64,000 bases of DNA from Flaccisagitta enflata (taxonomy: Eukaryota; Chaetognatha; Sagittoidea; Aphragmophora): NCBI GenBank assembly GCA_965153355.1, contig OZ231127.1:16802001-16866000 (forward strand). The letters run 5' to 3'. Shown in pieces: positions 1 through 11,327 of the stretch. The notes beneath the pieces were generated by a model that worked only from the letters and a program-made list of their open reading frames with translations, made no database searches and was not told the DNA's origin. Position numbers and translations under genes: made by a program. Positions within the stretch are counted from its first letter, which is position 1. Each line of letters begins with the position of its first letter.

Positions 1-4
1 AGTT

Positions 5-75
5 AGCGCGATGGTTTTGCAATATGGGCCGTCCATAGCAAAAATTGACGGATGAAAGAAAAACGATAAGTTTAG
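5..75 (+). repeat. Dispersed repeat J, copy 1
   Basis: GCGCGATGGTTTTGCAATAT through AAATTGACGGATGAAAGAAA matches 40145-40205 in the same orientation at roughly 85-90% by eye. No terminal structure is visible. Confidence 0.6.
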
Positions 76-83
76 ATAAGTAA

Positions 84-135
84 AAACAAGGCCAAGAGAT
101 GTCCAATAGATGCGTCCTCTTTAGATGTAAGATAC
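84..135 (+). mobile_element. HHE 5' end, subfamily C (truncated)
   Basis: AACAAGGCCAAGAGATGTCC is followed by the subterminal AGATGCGTCCTC, which is the reverse complement of the hairpin arm of the subfamily C copy at 3708. No core or hairpin follows. Confidence 0.5.
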
Positions 136-219
136 ATGTCATTAAGATATAAAGATATTAAGATATAATGATATGAAGATACATAGATATTGAGATAAAG
201 AAAAAAATATAAACTTATT

Positions 220-350
220 CCTCCCTCCCCCCCACACCTTCCCCTCCCCACGCCTCCCCTCTCCGCCCCCCCAACCTCCCCATCCCCCACGCCTCCCCTC
301 CCCCCGCGCCTCCCCCCTCCACCCCGTCACCCTCCCCATCCCCCACGCAC
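220..350. repeat. C-rich minisatellite
   Basis: Irregular units of about 30 bases containing CCCCATCCCCCACGCCTCCC; almost pure pyrimidine on the + strand. Frames through it on the minus strand are Gly/Arg-rich artefacts. Confidence 0.7.
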
Positions 351-820
351 AGTGGTTTGTTACCAGGACAAACCAACATGTGCTTAACTTTTCTCGTAAT
401 GTCTCTTGGTACCATTTTCATAGTTTTCTTAAAACGTTAGCCAACGTTAGCTACTTACGAGTTTCACAGTTACAAAAATGTCGTCTATGTATGAATACCT
501 AAAAGTCTACTGTGGGGTTTGCTCGCGAAATTCTTACATTTTGTTTTATAAACGGAAAAAGATGATTCTGCATTATGCAAATTAAGTGACTTACTCGAAA
601 GAGAAAAGACAGTGATGAGAAACCTAAACATCTTTTTCTTGACTCGAGTCAATCGATGCTTATGTTTGTTGTCACGTAACCTTGGTTACGCGATTCAGAA
701 AATCGTTTAAGTGCTGGTTTGTGAATTACATGTAGTAGGACTATGACAGTATTCATTATGCGACGTTACAACTGTACTTCCCCTGGAAGTTTTAGTCCGT
801 GTTGATGCAGGGGAGCAAAT
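351..820. other. Unique-looking AT-rich spacer
   Basis: No gene or repeat recognised except the 15-mer CTGCATTATGCAAAT near 569, shared with about 4229 and 12507. Checked for the second half of a C-type lectin domain on the minus strand; none seen. Confidence 0.5.
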
Positions 821-823
821 TCA

Positions 824-1400
824 AAAACATGAACATCATTTGATATTAAAGAATAAACATTCGATATTAAAACAAACATTCAATATAAAAAATAAACATT
901 CGATACGAAAACATAAACATTTGATGATAAAACATAAAAACTCGATTTCAAAAATAAACATTCAATATCAAAACAAACATTCGATAGTAAAACATAAACA
1001 TTCGATATTAAAACATAAGCATTCGATATTAAGACATGAACATTCGATATTAAAACATAAACATTCGATATTAAACATAAACATTCGATATTAAAACATA
1101 AACATTCGATATCAAAACAAACATTCGATATCAAAACAAACATTTGATATCAAAACAAACATTTGATATCAAAGAAAAGCAAACATTGATAATAAAACAA
1201 AACATTCGATATCAAAACATAAACATTCAACAAAAACATAAACTTTTCATATTTAAACATTAGTATTCGATATCAAAACAAAAACATTCGATATAAAACA
1301 TAAACATTCAATCTTGAAACATAAACATTCAATATTGAAACATAAACATTCGATATTGAAACATAAACATTCGATATTGAAACATAAACATTTGATATTG
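824..1400. repeat. 21-bp minisatellite (ACATAAACATTCGATATTAA)
   Basis: About 26 units of 20-21 bp; units at both ends are more diverged and some lack bases. It grades into a trinucleotide array at 1400. Open frames on both strands here are repeat artefacts. Confidence 0.9.
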
Positions 1401-1770
1401 AACAACAACGACAACAATGACAACGACAATGACAACAACAATAACAACGACAATAACAATGACAACAACAACGACGACAACGACAACAATAACAACAACG
1501 ACAATGACAACATAACAACGACAACGACAACAACAATAATGACAACAACAACAACAACAATAACAATAATGACAACGACAACAAGCTAACAATAATGACA
1601 ACAACAAATAATGATAACGAGATAAATAACAACAATGACAACGACAACAACAACAATAACATGACAACAATAATGACAACAATGACAACAGCAATAATGA
1701 CAACGACAACAACAACAACAATGACAACAACAATGACAACAATGACAACAGCAACAATGACAACTAAGAA
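1400..1770. repeat. Imperfect (ACA/ATG/ACG)n trinucleotide array
   Basis: Runs of GACAACAATGACAAC-type triplets directly continue the 21-bp minisatellite and end 50 bp from the lectin-like exon's donor, so they would sit in its intron. Confidence 0.85.
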
Positions 1771-1819
1771 TGGACCAAAAACTATACAATGTAGAAGTCA
1801 CAAATTTCACACTTCTTAC

Positions 1820-1920
1820 CGCCGTAAACGCGTCCTGACTTTGAACAGAAAGCAGCTTTGCGCGCGGATGAATCGATGCACATCGCTTCTTAGCTTCATA
1901 CCAACTCACTTTCTCACTTT
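1820..1920 (-). CDS. Probable exon of a C-type lectin-like domain protein (partial)
   Basis: On the minus strand a 101-nt block is bounded by an acceptor (pyrimidine-rich run ending CGCACAG, just above 1920) and a strong donor (GCG followed by GTAAGA, at 1819-1814). It opens with two bases completing a split codon, then has 33 codons: SEKVSWYEAKKRCASI with HPRAKLLSVQSQDAFTA following. The order Trp, Ala four residues on, Cys, then Leu-Leu-Ser-Val and Gln-Ser is the signature of the first helix and strand of C-type lectin-like domains, where the Cys makes the long conserved disulfide. C-type lectin-like proteins are usually secreted or membrane recognition proteins. The exons carrying the fold's start and its WIG/WND ligand half were not found in the window. 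It may be an isolated or dead exon. The match is by eye only. Confidence 0.5.
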
Positions 1921-2248
1921 CTGTGCGAAACAAATTTAGTACAAGTGTATTCAGGATTCAAAGATTTAAAAGGAGAGTTTGAAAAAAGTGCTTCTTACGA
2001 GCTACGTGTAAAACGTCATATATATTTCTCAGCATTTTTTTATGTTTTTTGCTTTTGTCATTTACTCCATTCTTGTATGACAAATTGTTCAAAAGCGACA
2101 TTTAAAAAAACATTTTGACTTAAGTCAAGTTATATTTTTTTTCTTTTCAGCTCAATGAAAAAAGTTTGTTTCATAGTTTAAGATAATCTGGGCTAAGTAA
2201 ATACTATTTATTTTGAAACGATGTCAGTTCAAAGTCAATGCTTTTAAC
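1921..2248. other. AT-rich spacer
   Basis: No coding signal or repeat recognised. It would be intronic if the lectin-like exon is part of a larger gene. Confidence 0.4.
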
Positions 2249-2428
2249 TTTTTAGTCGCGTGCTACGCGACTCTACACCCCGCTTTGTCGGTCCGTCGGT
2301 CCGTCGGTCCCCTTTTTACTTTTTCGGCGTTTTTTAGCTTTTTGAGCATACAGCTCCTGCCCAGATGCCCTAGTTACTGCTCCTGCCCACCCGCAGGCGA
2401 CTGGGGTAGCCGTGTATCCGGCCTTGTT
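2249..2428 (-). mobile_element. HHE copy
   Basis: The hairpin AGTCGCG-TGCTA-CGCGACT sits at 2254-2272, the (GGTCCGTC) core follows, and the other end reads GCCGTGTATCCGGCCTTGTT. The subterminal GCAGGCGACT matches the hairpin arm GCACGCGACT at 9 of 10. Confidence 0.85.
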
Positions 2429-2510
2429 TAATTTAATTCTCGCGTAAAAATCGATACCATTAATCGAATCAAATTTATAAAGTACTGAAATTCAAAATGG
2501 AAACATTCAA

Positions 2511-2540
2511 GAGGCGCAAAGAATGCATTCTTTGCCCCTC
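2511..2540. repeat. 30-bp near-perfect palindrome
   Basis: GAGGCGCAAAGAATG / CATTCTTTGCCCCTC, arms of 15 bases with one mismatch and no spacer. Confidence 0.7.
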
Positions 2541-2839
2541 CCTGTAGTCACTGTACTACTTCGGCGGTTCGCATAGCGAAAAATTGGAATTTCTTATCTT
2601 CCCGCTAACCCAATCATATGGCTGAAAAGCCAATTGTTTTATTCATCATCGTCTAATTTGCTAAGTATTGACCTTATCTTGATTTTTAAATTCAATTTTT
2701 GAAGATCTAATAATTTGAAAAAAAAGTCAAAGAGACGAAGTTCCTTCAATCTTTTTGAGTCCTGCAGAGAAATATGGATTTCCCTTTGTTTTATGAGGCG
2801 TTTGAAAAAGTTGCTGCATTTTCGGGCAGATTGAGATTA

Positions 2840-2985
2840 CGCATGAAATTCATAGCTTAGAAAGAGCTTATTCTTCTCTTTCAGATGACGCCAAGCAGAA
2901 TTCTGTGCGATCAATATTTTGGAGCTATGATTTTTTAAATCTTTTTATATTTTTTCAAATTTTTCGCATTCTTTTAAAAAACGAG
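2840..2985 (+). repeat. Dispersed repeat L, copy 1
   Basis: CATAGCTTAGAAAGAGCTTA through ATCAATATTTTGGAGCTATG matches the reverse complement of about 15690-15835. Both copies contain GACGCCAAGCAGA/GGCGCCAACCAGA. No ends visible. Confidence 0.5.
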
Positions 2986-3077
2986 GAATTGTGTTAGTTG
3001 AAGCCTATTTGAACTTTGAATTGTCCCAGGTGATGATTGTGCCTCCTGGCAGCACAGTCTCTCTCTCATTTCAACTC

Positions 3078-3265
3078 TGGACGCTATGAGAGGCTTTGTC
3101 CGTCAGTCCATCCATTGGTCTGTTGGTCCGTCTGTCCGTCCAAGTGGAAAAGTGGAAAAACAAGCGGTCTAGATGCTTGTGTGTGGGGGTAAAGGTTGGG
3201 GTGTGGATGGGGGTTAGATGCCTCAATGCACCTGTCCTCAAGAATATTGTAACCCCGTGTTACAT
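3078..3265 (-). mobile_element. HHE copy, subfamily B (degenerate)
   Basis: TATGAGAGGCTTTGTCCGTC, a (GTCC) core, AAGTGGAAAAACAAGC and a far end ATATTGTAACCCCGTGTTAC match subfamily B at 33249-33476. The hairpin arm is lost. Confidence 0.6.
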
Positions 3266-3450
3266 GAGAGAAGGGGAGAGAGAAAATGAGAATGGGAGAA
3301 ACAAGAGAGAGGGAAAGAGAGAAAGAGACGGGCAAACAAAGCACAAATAGAGAAACACATGCAGAGAGTGGAACAAACCAAAAAAATGCCCAGAGAAAAA
3401 AAAGGCAATCAACCAGACAAAACACAATCACAAAAAAATTCAAAAACCTA
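3266..3450. repeat. Imperfect GA-rich tract
   Basis: Purine-rich GAGAGA/GAAA sequence grading into A-rich sequence; frames here are low complexity. Confidence 0.6.
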
Positions 3451-3707
3451 GCTCTCACGACTTTTTTCCTATGGCGAGAGCCGCCTTCATTGGTACTTGT
3501 CATGTCCACCAATCCTGTACCACTTTTTGCTTGTGTGAAATGATTTTAAAAATTTTATCCTCATTTAAGTTTTCTTTCCTCTGAACAAAGTCTATTCGTT
3601 CAATGCACAGTAATCATCCCAGGATTCAGGTCGTTCAATTGAAACGACGGAGTGAAAAAACCATAAAGATGACAGTTTTCCTCTTCTCAAAATTCATTCG
3701 TCTTCCA

Positions 3708-3995
3708 TTTTAAGATGCGTCCTCGCATCTATAATAGGCTGTGTCCGTCGGTTGGTTGGTTGGTTGGTTGGTTGGTTGGTTGGTTGGTTGGTTGGTCGGT
3801 CAGTAACGCACTTATTGAAAACATCAAAATCAAGCATTTTTTCAATAGAAAAGTGGTTCTACCCCAGTAAAAGAAGCATACATCAAGTAATTCAATCATT
3901 CATTCATTCACAAATGACATTCATAAAAAAAAACATTCATTCATAAAAAACGTTCATTCAAAGAGGATGCATCGTTGGCCTACTTGGCTTTGTTT
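3708..3995 (-). mobile_element. HHE copy, subfamily C, with (GGTT)n core
   Basis: The hairpin AGATGC-GTCCTC-GCATCT is at the left, a pure GGTT array at 3750-3796 replaces the usual core, and the right end reads AGGATGCATCGTTGGCC...GGCTTTGTT. The subterminal GATGCATCC matches the hairpin arm at 8 of 9. Confidence 0.75.
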
Positions 3996-5028
<1,033 letters not shown>

Positions 5029-5054
5029 TTTTTCGTTTTCTGTATTTACTGACC

Positions 5055-5172
5055 ACGAGTCTCCATCGTAAACGTTTGCAATAATCATTTCCTCGGCATT
5101 CTTTATCTGACATAGCATTGAGTTGACTTTTGAGACGCCACAGCGGTGAGATGATAAGGATCATGATGATAG
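5055..5172 (-). CDS. Possible third exon after 5412-5619 (weak)
   Basis: An acceptor with a good pyrimidine run (GCCTGCCCACTTTTCAG) ends at 5173. Joining to the phase-1 end of the preceding block gives AIIMILIISPLWRLKSQLNA, which would extend the hydrophobic FFSLFLK stretch into a membrane helix, and the frame stays open towards the GA array. A different frame in the same place reads KNAEEMIIANVYDGDSWSVN and also looks protein-like, so the choice is unsafe. No clear donor was seen, and the left limit is arbitrary. Confidence 0.12.
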
Positions 5173-5411
5173 CTGAAAAGTGGGCAGGCGCATTGATGTA
5201 AAAAAAAACAACTTGCAAAGGCTGGAAAGAAAAGTGTGATTGTAACCAAACATATCAACTCATGATTGATTATTAAAAGGCAGAGGTCCTGATAACATGG
5301 AAAGGCACCATGAATTAGATAAGGCTCCGGACTCTCATTGAATGCTCAATTAACAAAACCTAAACGGTTAGTGTTGAAAAATCTTCCCTCCCCACAATGC
5401 GCGTAGCTCAC

Positions 5412-5619
5412 CCTTCAAGAATAAAGAAAAAAACACTCCCCCAGCGGCCGCTCTATTTTTGATCTTTTGTCTTTCTTCGTGGGTCATATGATGCAGTTCG
5501 TGATGTGCCTCGAGCTTCTCGTCAGCTTCGTCTCCGTAAGTCGCAGGTCGATCCTCCGCAAACATGGTTTGGATTCGAATGATGCTTTCCTGGCTGTAGC
5601 CTTCCGTCACGCGCTTTTG
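5412..5619 (-). CDS. Candidate second coding exon of the same unrecognised gene
   Basis: A 208-nt block on the minus strand follows an acceptor (TTTCTCTACCTAAAG at 5634-5620) and stops at a donor (AAGG then GTGAGC, 5411-5406). In phase 0 it encodes 69 residues starting QKRVTEGYSQESIIRIQTMF, passing through an acidic His-rich stretch (EADEKLEAHHELHHMTHEER) and ending in the hydrophobic AAAGGVFFSLFLK. The block leaves one base over (phase 1). The phase agrees with the exon at 7254-7087, giving a joined frame of 125 codons. The hydrophobic end might begin a membrane segment. No family recognised; a retained frame runs past the donor for 15 codons. Confidence 0.35.
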
Positions 5620-5643
5620 CTTTAGGTAGAGAAATAGATTTAT

Positions 5644-5863
5644 TTTTAGTCGCGTGCTACGCGACTCTACACCTCGCTTTGTCGGTCCGTCCGTCGGTCC
5701 GTTGGTCCGTCCGTTGGTCCGTCGGTCTGTCCGTCACACTTTACTTTTTTGGGGTTTTTGGGATTTTTGGCTTCACTGCTCCTGCCCAAATGATCTGGTG
5801 ACCTCAATTACAGCCCCTGCCCACCCGCACGCGACTGGGGTAGCCGTGTATCTGGCCTTGTTC
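5644..5863 (-). mobile_element. HHE copy, complete
   Basis: The hairpin AGTCGCG-TGCTA-CGCGACT is at 5648-5666; the far end is GCACGCGACTGGGGTAGCC to GGCCTTGTT. The subterminal GCACGCGACT is an exact 10-base reverse complement of the hairpin's outer arm AGTCGCGTGC. It lies just inside the intron beyond 5619. Confidence 0.9.
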
Positions 5864-5883
5864 ATGATTGGACATCGCATGTT

Positions 5884-6195
<312 letters not shown>

Positions 6196-6199
6196 CTTT

Positions 6200-6741
6200 T
6201 GGCAGCGGCTGAAAGATACGTGTCCTGTAAACCACAGGGTGAGATTTCCAGGCGTCCGTCGTCCGTCCGTCCATCCGTCCCCCCCCTAGGCCCCTCTCAG
6301 GCCCATAATCAGTCCTTTCAGGCTCAAAACACAGGCCTCTCAAGCCCAAAATCAGCCCTCGCCAGCCCAAAAAAAGCCCTCTCAGGCCTAAAATAAGCTC
6401 TCTCAAGCCCAAAATCAGCTCACGAAAGCCCTAAATCAGCCTTGTTAAGCCCCAAATCAGCCATTTCAAGCCCAAATTCAGCCCTCTCAAACATAAAATC
6501 TGATCACTTGGGTCTCAATTCAGCCCTAAAAATGACCCTCTCAGGTCTCTTATCTGCCCTCATCCCTGATCTTCTTACTGTGCTCCAATCAATCAAATCA
6601 GCTCTTGGATATACCTCCTCAGGACGTCTGGAAATTCACCCCTGTGTCCTACAGGACATTGGCCCTTTGGGACCGCTGCCCTGCTCTCACTCCACTTCTT
6701 CAACTGATCACTCCAAGCAGGGCATCGGGTACCGCTGACCA
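6200..6741. mobile_element. Foldback family E, copy 1
   Basis: GGCAGCGGCTGAAAGATACG at the left pairs with TTGGGACCGCTGCC at about 6665, and GTCCTGTAAACCACAGG pairs with CCTGTGTCCTACAGGAC. Inside are about a dozen 21-bp units (AGCCCTCTCAGGCCTAAAAT). The right flank ends GGGTACCGCTGACCATG, shared with the other E copies. It also carries a short (CCGT) run. Confidence 0.7.
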
Positions 6742-6762
6742 TGTACGATCCTTGGATGACTA

Positions 6763-7080
<318 letters not shown>

Positions 7081-7086
7081 TCTCAC

Positions 7087-7254
7087 CACATCGGTCAAGT
7101 CATCGTTCGCGTCGAATCTGACGACCCTTTCATCCTCTTTAGAGTCCGCCTCCATCGGTTGTGCTACACTAGGTCGCCCTAAGCGCGCCTTCGTCGTCGG
7201 CGGCTCACCTTTCTTCATCCCACGGATGTCATCAGGACTAAAATCAACTGGCAT
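7087..7254 (-). CDS. Candidate first coding exon of an unrecognised gene
   Basis: Reading leftwards from an ATG at 7254-7252 (purine at -3), 56 codons run to a donor: GATGTG then GTGAGA at 7086-7081. The peptide starts MPVDFSPDDIRGMKKGEPPT and ends DERVVRFDANDDLTDV. It is acidic and hydrophilic, with no signal peptide, and mixed in composition, unlike the repeat-derived frames around it. The exon is exactly 168 nt, so it ends in phase 0, which matches the phase of the exon-like block at 5619-5412 on the same strand. An earlier donor-like AAAGGTGAGC lies at codon 17. The presumed intron holds microsatellites, an HHE copy and an E element. No known family recognised. Confidence 0.35.
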
Positions 7255-7264
7255 TGCGTAAACG

Positions 7265-7590
7265 TGAACGTAAGCGTGTCAAGCTTGGTGTCAATAATGG
7301 CAAAAAAAATTTAGGTGACCTTTCTACTTTCCCTTATTTTTCAGTTCACACCCAATGTTGGAAAAAAATCCTCCCTTAATTCCGAAAGAACACTACACTG
7401 AGCGTTTAATGGCAACTGATAACGATCAATTTTTAGAAAAAGAACGTTTCATGAAACCATGAAATCATTTCCCAGTTTTCATTGTATATGTTAATTTTTT
7501 TTTTCATGACCGCGAAATTTCGCGAAAACAGACTTTTTTCAAAATATTTCAATTGAGAATGAGCTCTATGCCGAATAAACAAATAGGCTA
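7265..7590. other. Upstream region of the candidate exon at 7254
   Basis: Would hold the 5' UTR or promoter of the minus-strand gene. No TATA box or other element could be called with confidence. Confidence 0.3.
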
Positions 7591-7659
7591 AAAAAGCTGT
7601 AGCTTAGGGCCCGGCGGCTCAGGGGGGCCCCGCGCCTGCAGCACCCACCCCTAGAAAAA

Positions 7660-8366
7660 TAGTCACAAAAGCGTTAGATGGTCAGCGGTACCCGTTGCCC
7701 CCATATAAGTATATGTGGGTGTGTGATGGTGTGGGGGGCAGCGGCCCCAAAGGGGCCGATGACAAATGCTCAGTAAGTTTTTGAAGATCTAGGGTTGAAA
7801 GTGAGCATCAATAATGGGATTTTAGTCTCGAGGTTGGGATTTGGGATTTCAGCCTCGAGGGTGGGATTTGGGATTTGAGCCTCGAGGGTGGGATTTGAGC
7901 CTCGAGGTTGGGATATGAGTCTGTGGCTGGGATTTGAGCCTCAAAAATGGGATTTGAGCCTCAAAAATGGGATTTTAGCCTTGAAGCTAGGATTTGAGCC
8001 TTGAGGCTGGGATTTGAGCTTCAAGTTTGGGATTTGAGCCTCAATGCTAGAATTCGAGTCTCTAGGCTGGGATTTGAGCTTCTTGGCTAGGATTTGAGCC
8101 TCAAAGTTAGGATGTTAGCCTTGAGGTTGGGATGTGAGACTTGAAGTTAGGATTTGGGCCTTAAGGCTAGGATTTGGGCTGTGAGGCTAGAATTTGGGCC
8201 TTGAGACAAGGATTTGGGCCTATAGGTAGGGATTTGAGCCTCAAGGCTAAAATATGAGCTTCAAAGGAGGTGGACAGAGAAGGAGGAGGAGGAGAAGAAG
8301 AAGGAGGAGAAATTTCTCCTGTGTGAAAGCATAGGTCATAAGCCCCTTTGGGGCCGCTGCCCAAAA
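7660..8366. mobile_element. Foldback family E, copy 2
   Basis: GGTCAGCGGTACCCGTTGCC, then GGGCAGCGGCCCCAAAGGGG at 7736-7757, inverted as GCCCCTTTGGGGCCGCTGCCC at 8342-8361. GATGACAAATGC pairs loosely with GCATAGGTCAT. Between them are about 22 units of a 20-bp minisatellite (GGGATTTGAGCCTCGAGGCT). Confidence 0.8.
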
Positions 8367-8552
8367 AAAGGGAAAGAAAAAGAAAAGAAAGAAAGAGAAT
8401 GATGATATGCTTAACTGTAATGGAAATGTCATATTTTGTTGTTTCATCTGCTTTAAGTTCTTTAAATATGTCACTTTTAGGCAGATAGAAATTCGCGCAT
8501 GCTTGATAAAATTTCAATCAAATGGTTTTGAGTTATTCGGTAGATGGAGGGG

Positions 8553-8602
8553 GGCAGTTAGGGGCCCCGCGCCCCTAGCCTAGTCTAGGGCCCCGCGCCT
8601 TT
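8553..8602. repeat. Short (TAGGGGCCCCGCGCC) repeat
   Basis: Two copies of GGGGCCCCGCGCC within 45 bases, and a related one at 7627-7640 beside E copy 2. Origin unclear. Confidence 0.4.
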
Positions 8603-8776
8603 TTGATCTGGCTTAGAATGATCTGAGTATATAAAAATCGATTTTGTCATCCTGATTATGAAAATTATGTTGACACGTTTGTCCACGACTAAAAGTCAAG
8701 ATATATGAGTTTGACCAGCAACAGAAATCAAGCTACATCTATTTAACCTATATCTATCTAACCTAGTAGATGTTAA

Positions 8777-9014
8777 AACAAGGCCAACACCTTACAGTTG
8801 CGTACGGTTGTTAAATCCATAAGAGCAAAAGACTAAAAGCCTAAAAGACCATTTTTAAGACTTTAGAAGTGTCTTGAAATAACCTAAAATGACTTAAAAT
8901 AGCTTAAATTGACAGAAAAGGACAAAAAAAGCTAAGTGTGACGGATGGACGGATCGACCGACAGACGGACCGACCGACAAAGCGGGTTATAGAGTCGCGT
9001 GCACGCGCCTAAAA
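8777..9014 (+). mobile_element. HHE copy, subfamily D
   Basis: AACAAGGCCAACACCTTACAG start, a degenerate (AAATGACTTA) internal repeat, a (GACCGACC) core, and the hairpin AGTCGCGTGCACGCGCCT followed by AAAAA. Confidence 0.75.
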
Positions 9015-9466
9015 AGTCATTGGAATGTATTTTACGTTAAGTGGCCCCGCGGTTTTCGGTGACTCGATGGCTCAAGATAACTCAACGAAAAATCAGAATT
9101 TGGGGAAAAGTTGAATACACTCTTTAGGACAAAGTTTATAAGGACATGAGGCTGAAATTTTGCCAAAATCAAAGGACATTTTAAAGACAAGCTCCATCAT
9201 CAAATTTGGAGAAAATCTTTTTTATAATCTCAATTTCAATCATTCCTGAAAAAAATGTCATACACGCATATCATAATATGAGAACATGGATTTTTGAAGT
9301 GAGCCTCAGCGTTTTTATTTTTAACTCTGTATTAAAGCTCAAGCGTTCTTAACATGTTTTTATTTTTGAATTGGAAAATTTCTTAAAGATCATACATCTA
9401 TACTATTCAAATGATTTATTATCTTAAGTAATTGTCAAAAAAACATTTTTTATCACATAAAACGAA

Positions 9467-9872
9467 ATGAAAGATCAATACACTCTTTTTTTATAAGAAC
9501 CAAGTTTATAAGATCGTTAGGCTTAAAATCTTGAAAAATTTAAGAACATAGTCAAGAACATTGAAAGGCTTCATTTCTGGTTGGAAAATTTTTTTATCAT
9601 TAAAACAAAGATTATCAAATAACGAGTTACAGAGTTAAGTATAAAAATATATATGTGTATTTTGATTTGCATTTTTATGTTTAAAACATGTCTATTACTT
9701 TATACTATACTACTATTTATATATATACTACTTTACTATACTTAAAAACATATATATCAGATTAAGAACATTTTAAGAATGTTCAAGCTTTGAAACAATT
9801 TAAAATCTAAAAACATTGAAGGCTTTCCAAAAAAATGTTTATATAAAAAAAAAGAGTGTATTTGATCTTTAA
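9467..9872. mobile_element. Inverted-repeat element K, copy 1
   Basis: AAAGATCAATACACTCTTTT at the left is mirrored by GAGTGTATTTGATCTTT at the right, arms about 30 bp, including the TACACTC(T)n core. A half copy (GAATACACTCTTTAGG) lies at 9111. The AT-rich interior has no frame. Confidence 0.65.
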
Positions 9873-10489
9873 ATCTAAGGCATAAATGTTCTTAATTTTT
9901 TTATTTTTTGGTTAATTCTGAGGTTGATGTCCCTAAAGTGCTACCATAAAAAGAAATGTTTAAAATATGGTTTCAGAATAGAATACAGTAATGTTTTCAC
10001 GTTTTACAATGAATATTTTCATTATTTGTTATTTAAAAGTAAAATGATCTAATTCAATATTTTGTCCGTTTACTCAATGGTACATAAATGAATTCATATT
10101 CTATCAACATTATAGAATAAAAAGGTTTAAAAACACATTAAGAATATTTCAGCCTTAAAACTGCAAAAATCTAAAGACTTCCTAGCTGCAGAAAAATTTT
10201 TTTTGGTCCTTAAAAACTGAAAAGAGGGAAAGTCAAATTGTAAATTGATTACTTGATTTCATACTGAATTGATTAAGGCATGAGCTATCCTATGATTTGT
10301 ACTATTTTACTTGAAAAGAGGGAATAACCTCTTGCATTTACTTAAATATCAAATGATATGTACATAAACCGTATTACCGATTTACTATTTAAACAAAAAC
10401 ACAAGGGGACCGTGATAGAGAGACCTCTATCAAAGTGACGCTGGAGTTCCCGATAAACAAAAGACAATCGTATAAGCTCTTTTCTATAT
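9873..10489. other. AT-rich spacer
   Basis: No gene, repeat or element end recognised. Confidence 0.4.
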
Positions 10490-10658
10490 TAGTGGCGGAC
10501 ACGCAACTCTATAAGAGGCTTTGTCCGTCCGTCGGTCCGTTCATTGGTCCGTTCGTCGGTCCATTGGTCCATCAGCATGAGTCAAAAAGTGAGAATACGC
10601 GCATATCCGCCCTGTGCCCACCCGTCTGCAACTGGTGGCCGTGTATCCGGCCTTGTTC
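10490..10658 (-). mobile_element. HHE copy, Tyr-type hairpin (TTGCG)
   Basis: Left GTGGCGGACACGCAACTCTATAAG (one arm mutated), a (CGGT/CCGT) core, right GTCTGCAACTGGTGGCC to GGCCTTGTT. Confidence 0.85.
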
Positions 10659-10838
10659 CATTCTAGTTCCTACTACATGCCATACATGAACTCAATTGGA
10701 AAACCCTTTCTACAATGGAGCATGGCAGTCAAGGGTGTATCCCTAGGTTTGATCAGCAGGGCACGGAGGCCAGTGTGTGCATGAGCACCCCCCCCCCCCA
10801 TGACTGCTCAGTTGATTAGAAGATTGATTCGTACTTAA

Positions 10839-10840
<2 letters not shown>

Positions 10841-10901
<61 letters not shown>
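10841..10901. repeat. (GA)30 microsatellite
   Basis: Uninterrupted GA. Confidence 0.98.
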
Positions 10902-10903
<2 letters not shown>

Positions 10904-11030
10904 TTTTCTATGAAAATTTGGAAGATTTGACTACATTATTCACTTGGTTAATGGAATGAAATGGAATGGTTAATGGTCAATGGAAAAAAAATTATTGTCA
11001 CTGGAAACACGCCCTTTGCACAGATCACCA

Positions 11031-11100
11031 AATCCCACCCGGATGGGAAATAAGCCCCTAACGACACTTCATCCCGCTCAAGCCACCTTCACAGACCACC
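11031..11100 (+). repeat. 71-bp dispersed unit, copy A
   Basis: CCCGGATGGGAAATAAGCCC to CCACCTTCACAGACCACC matches the 71-bp tandem units at 22252-22452 and the single unit at 21458-21525. Confidence 0.75.
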
Positions 11101-11327
11101 TTACGGTCTAATATCCGCTAGCCCAAAAGCTCAATTTTAAGAGTTTTGAAAAAAAAAAATTAAACTGTCTCCAAATTTTTTGCACACTAGTCCTAAAAAA
11201 AGGTGTAGATTAGGAATATTAACTTTATTTTACCCGATTGCGAGCCGAAAAAATTAGAAACATTTTTTTTTGCAAAAAATGGTGTTTTTTTTAGATGAAT
11301 AGCATAAAGATACATCTCTGAAGAAGT
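11101..11327 (-). repeat. Dispersed repeat I, copy 1
   Basis: GGTCTAATATCCGCTAGCCC through GCATAAAGATACATCTCTG matches the reverse complement of 21205-21445 at about 85-90%. Both are flanked by a 71-bp unit on the same side. Confidence 0.75.
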
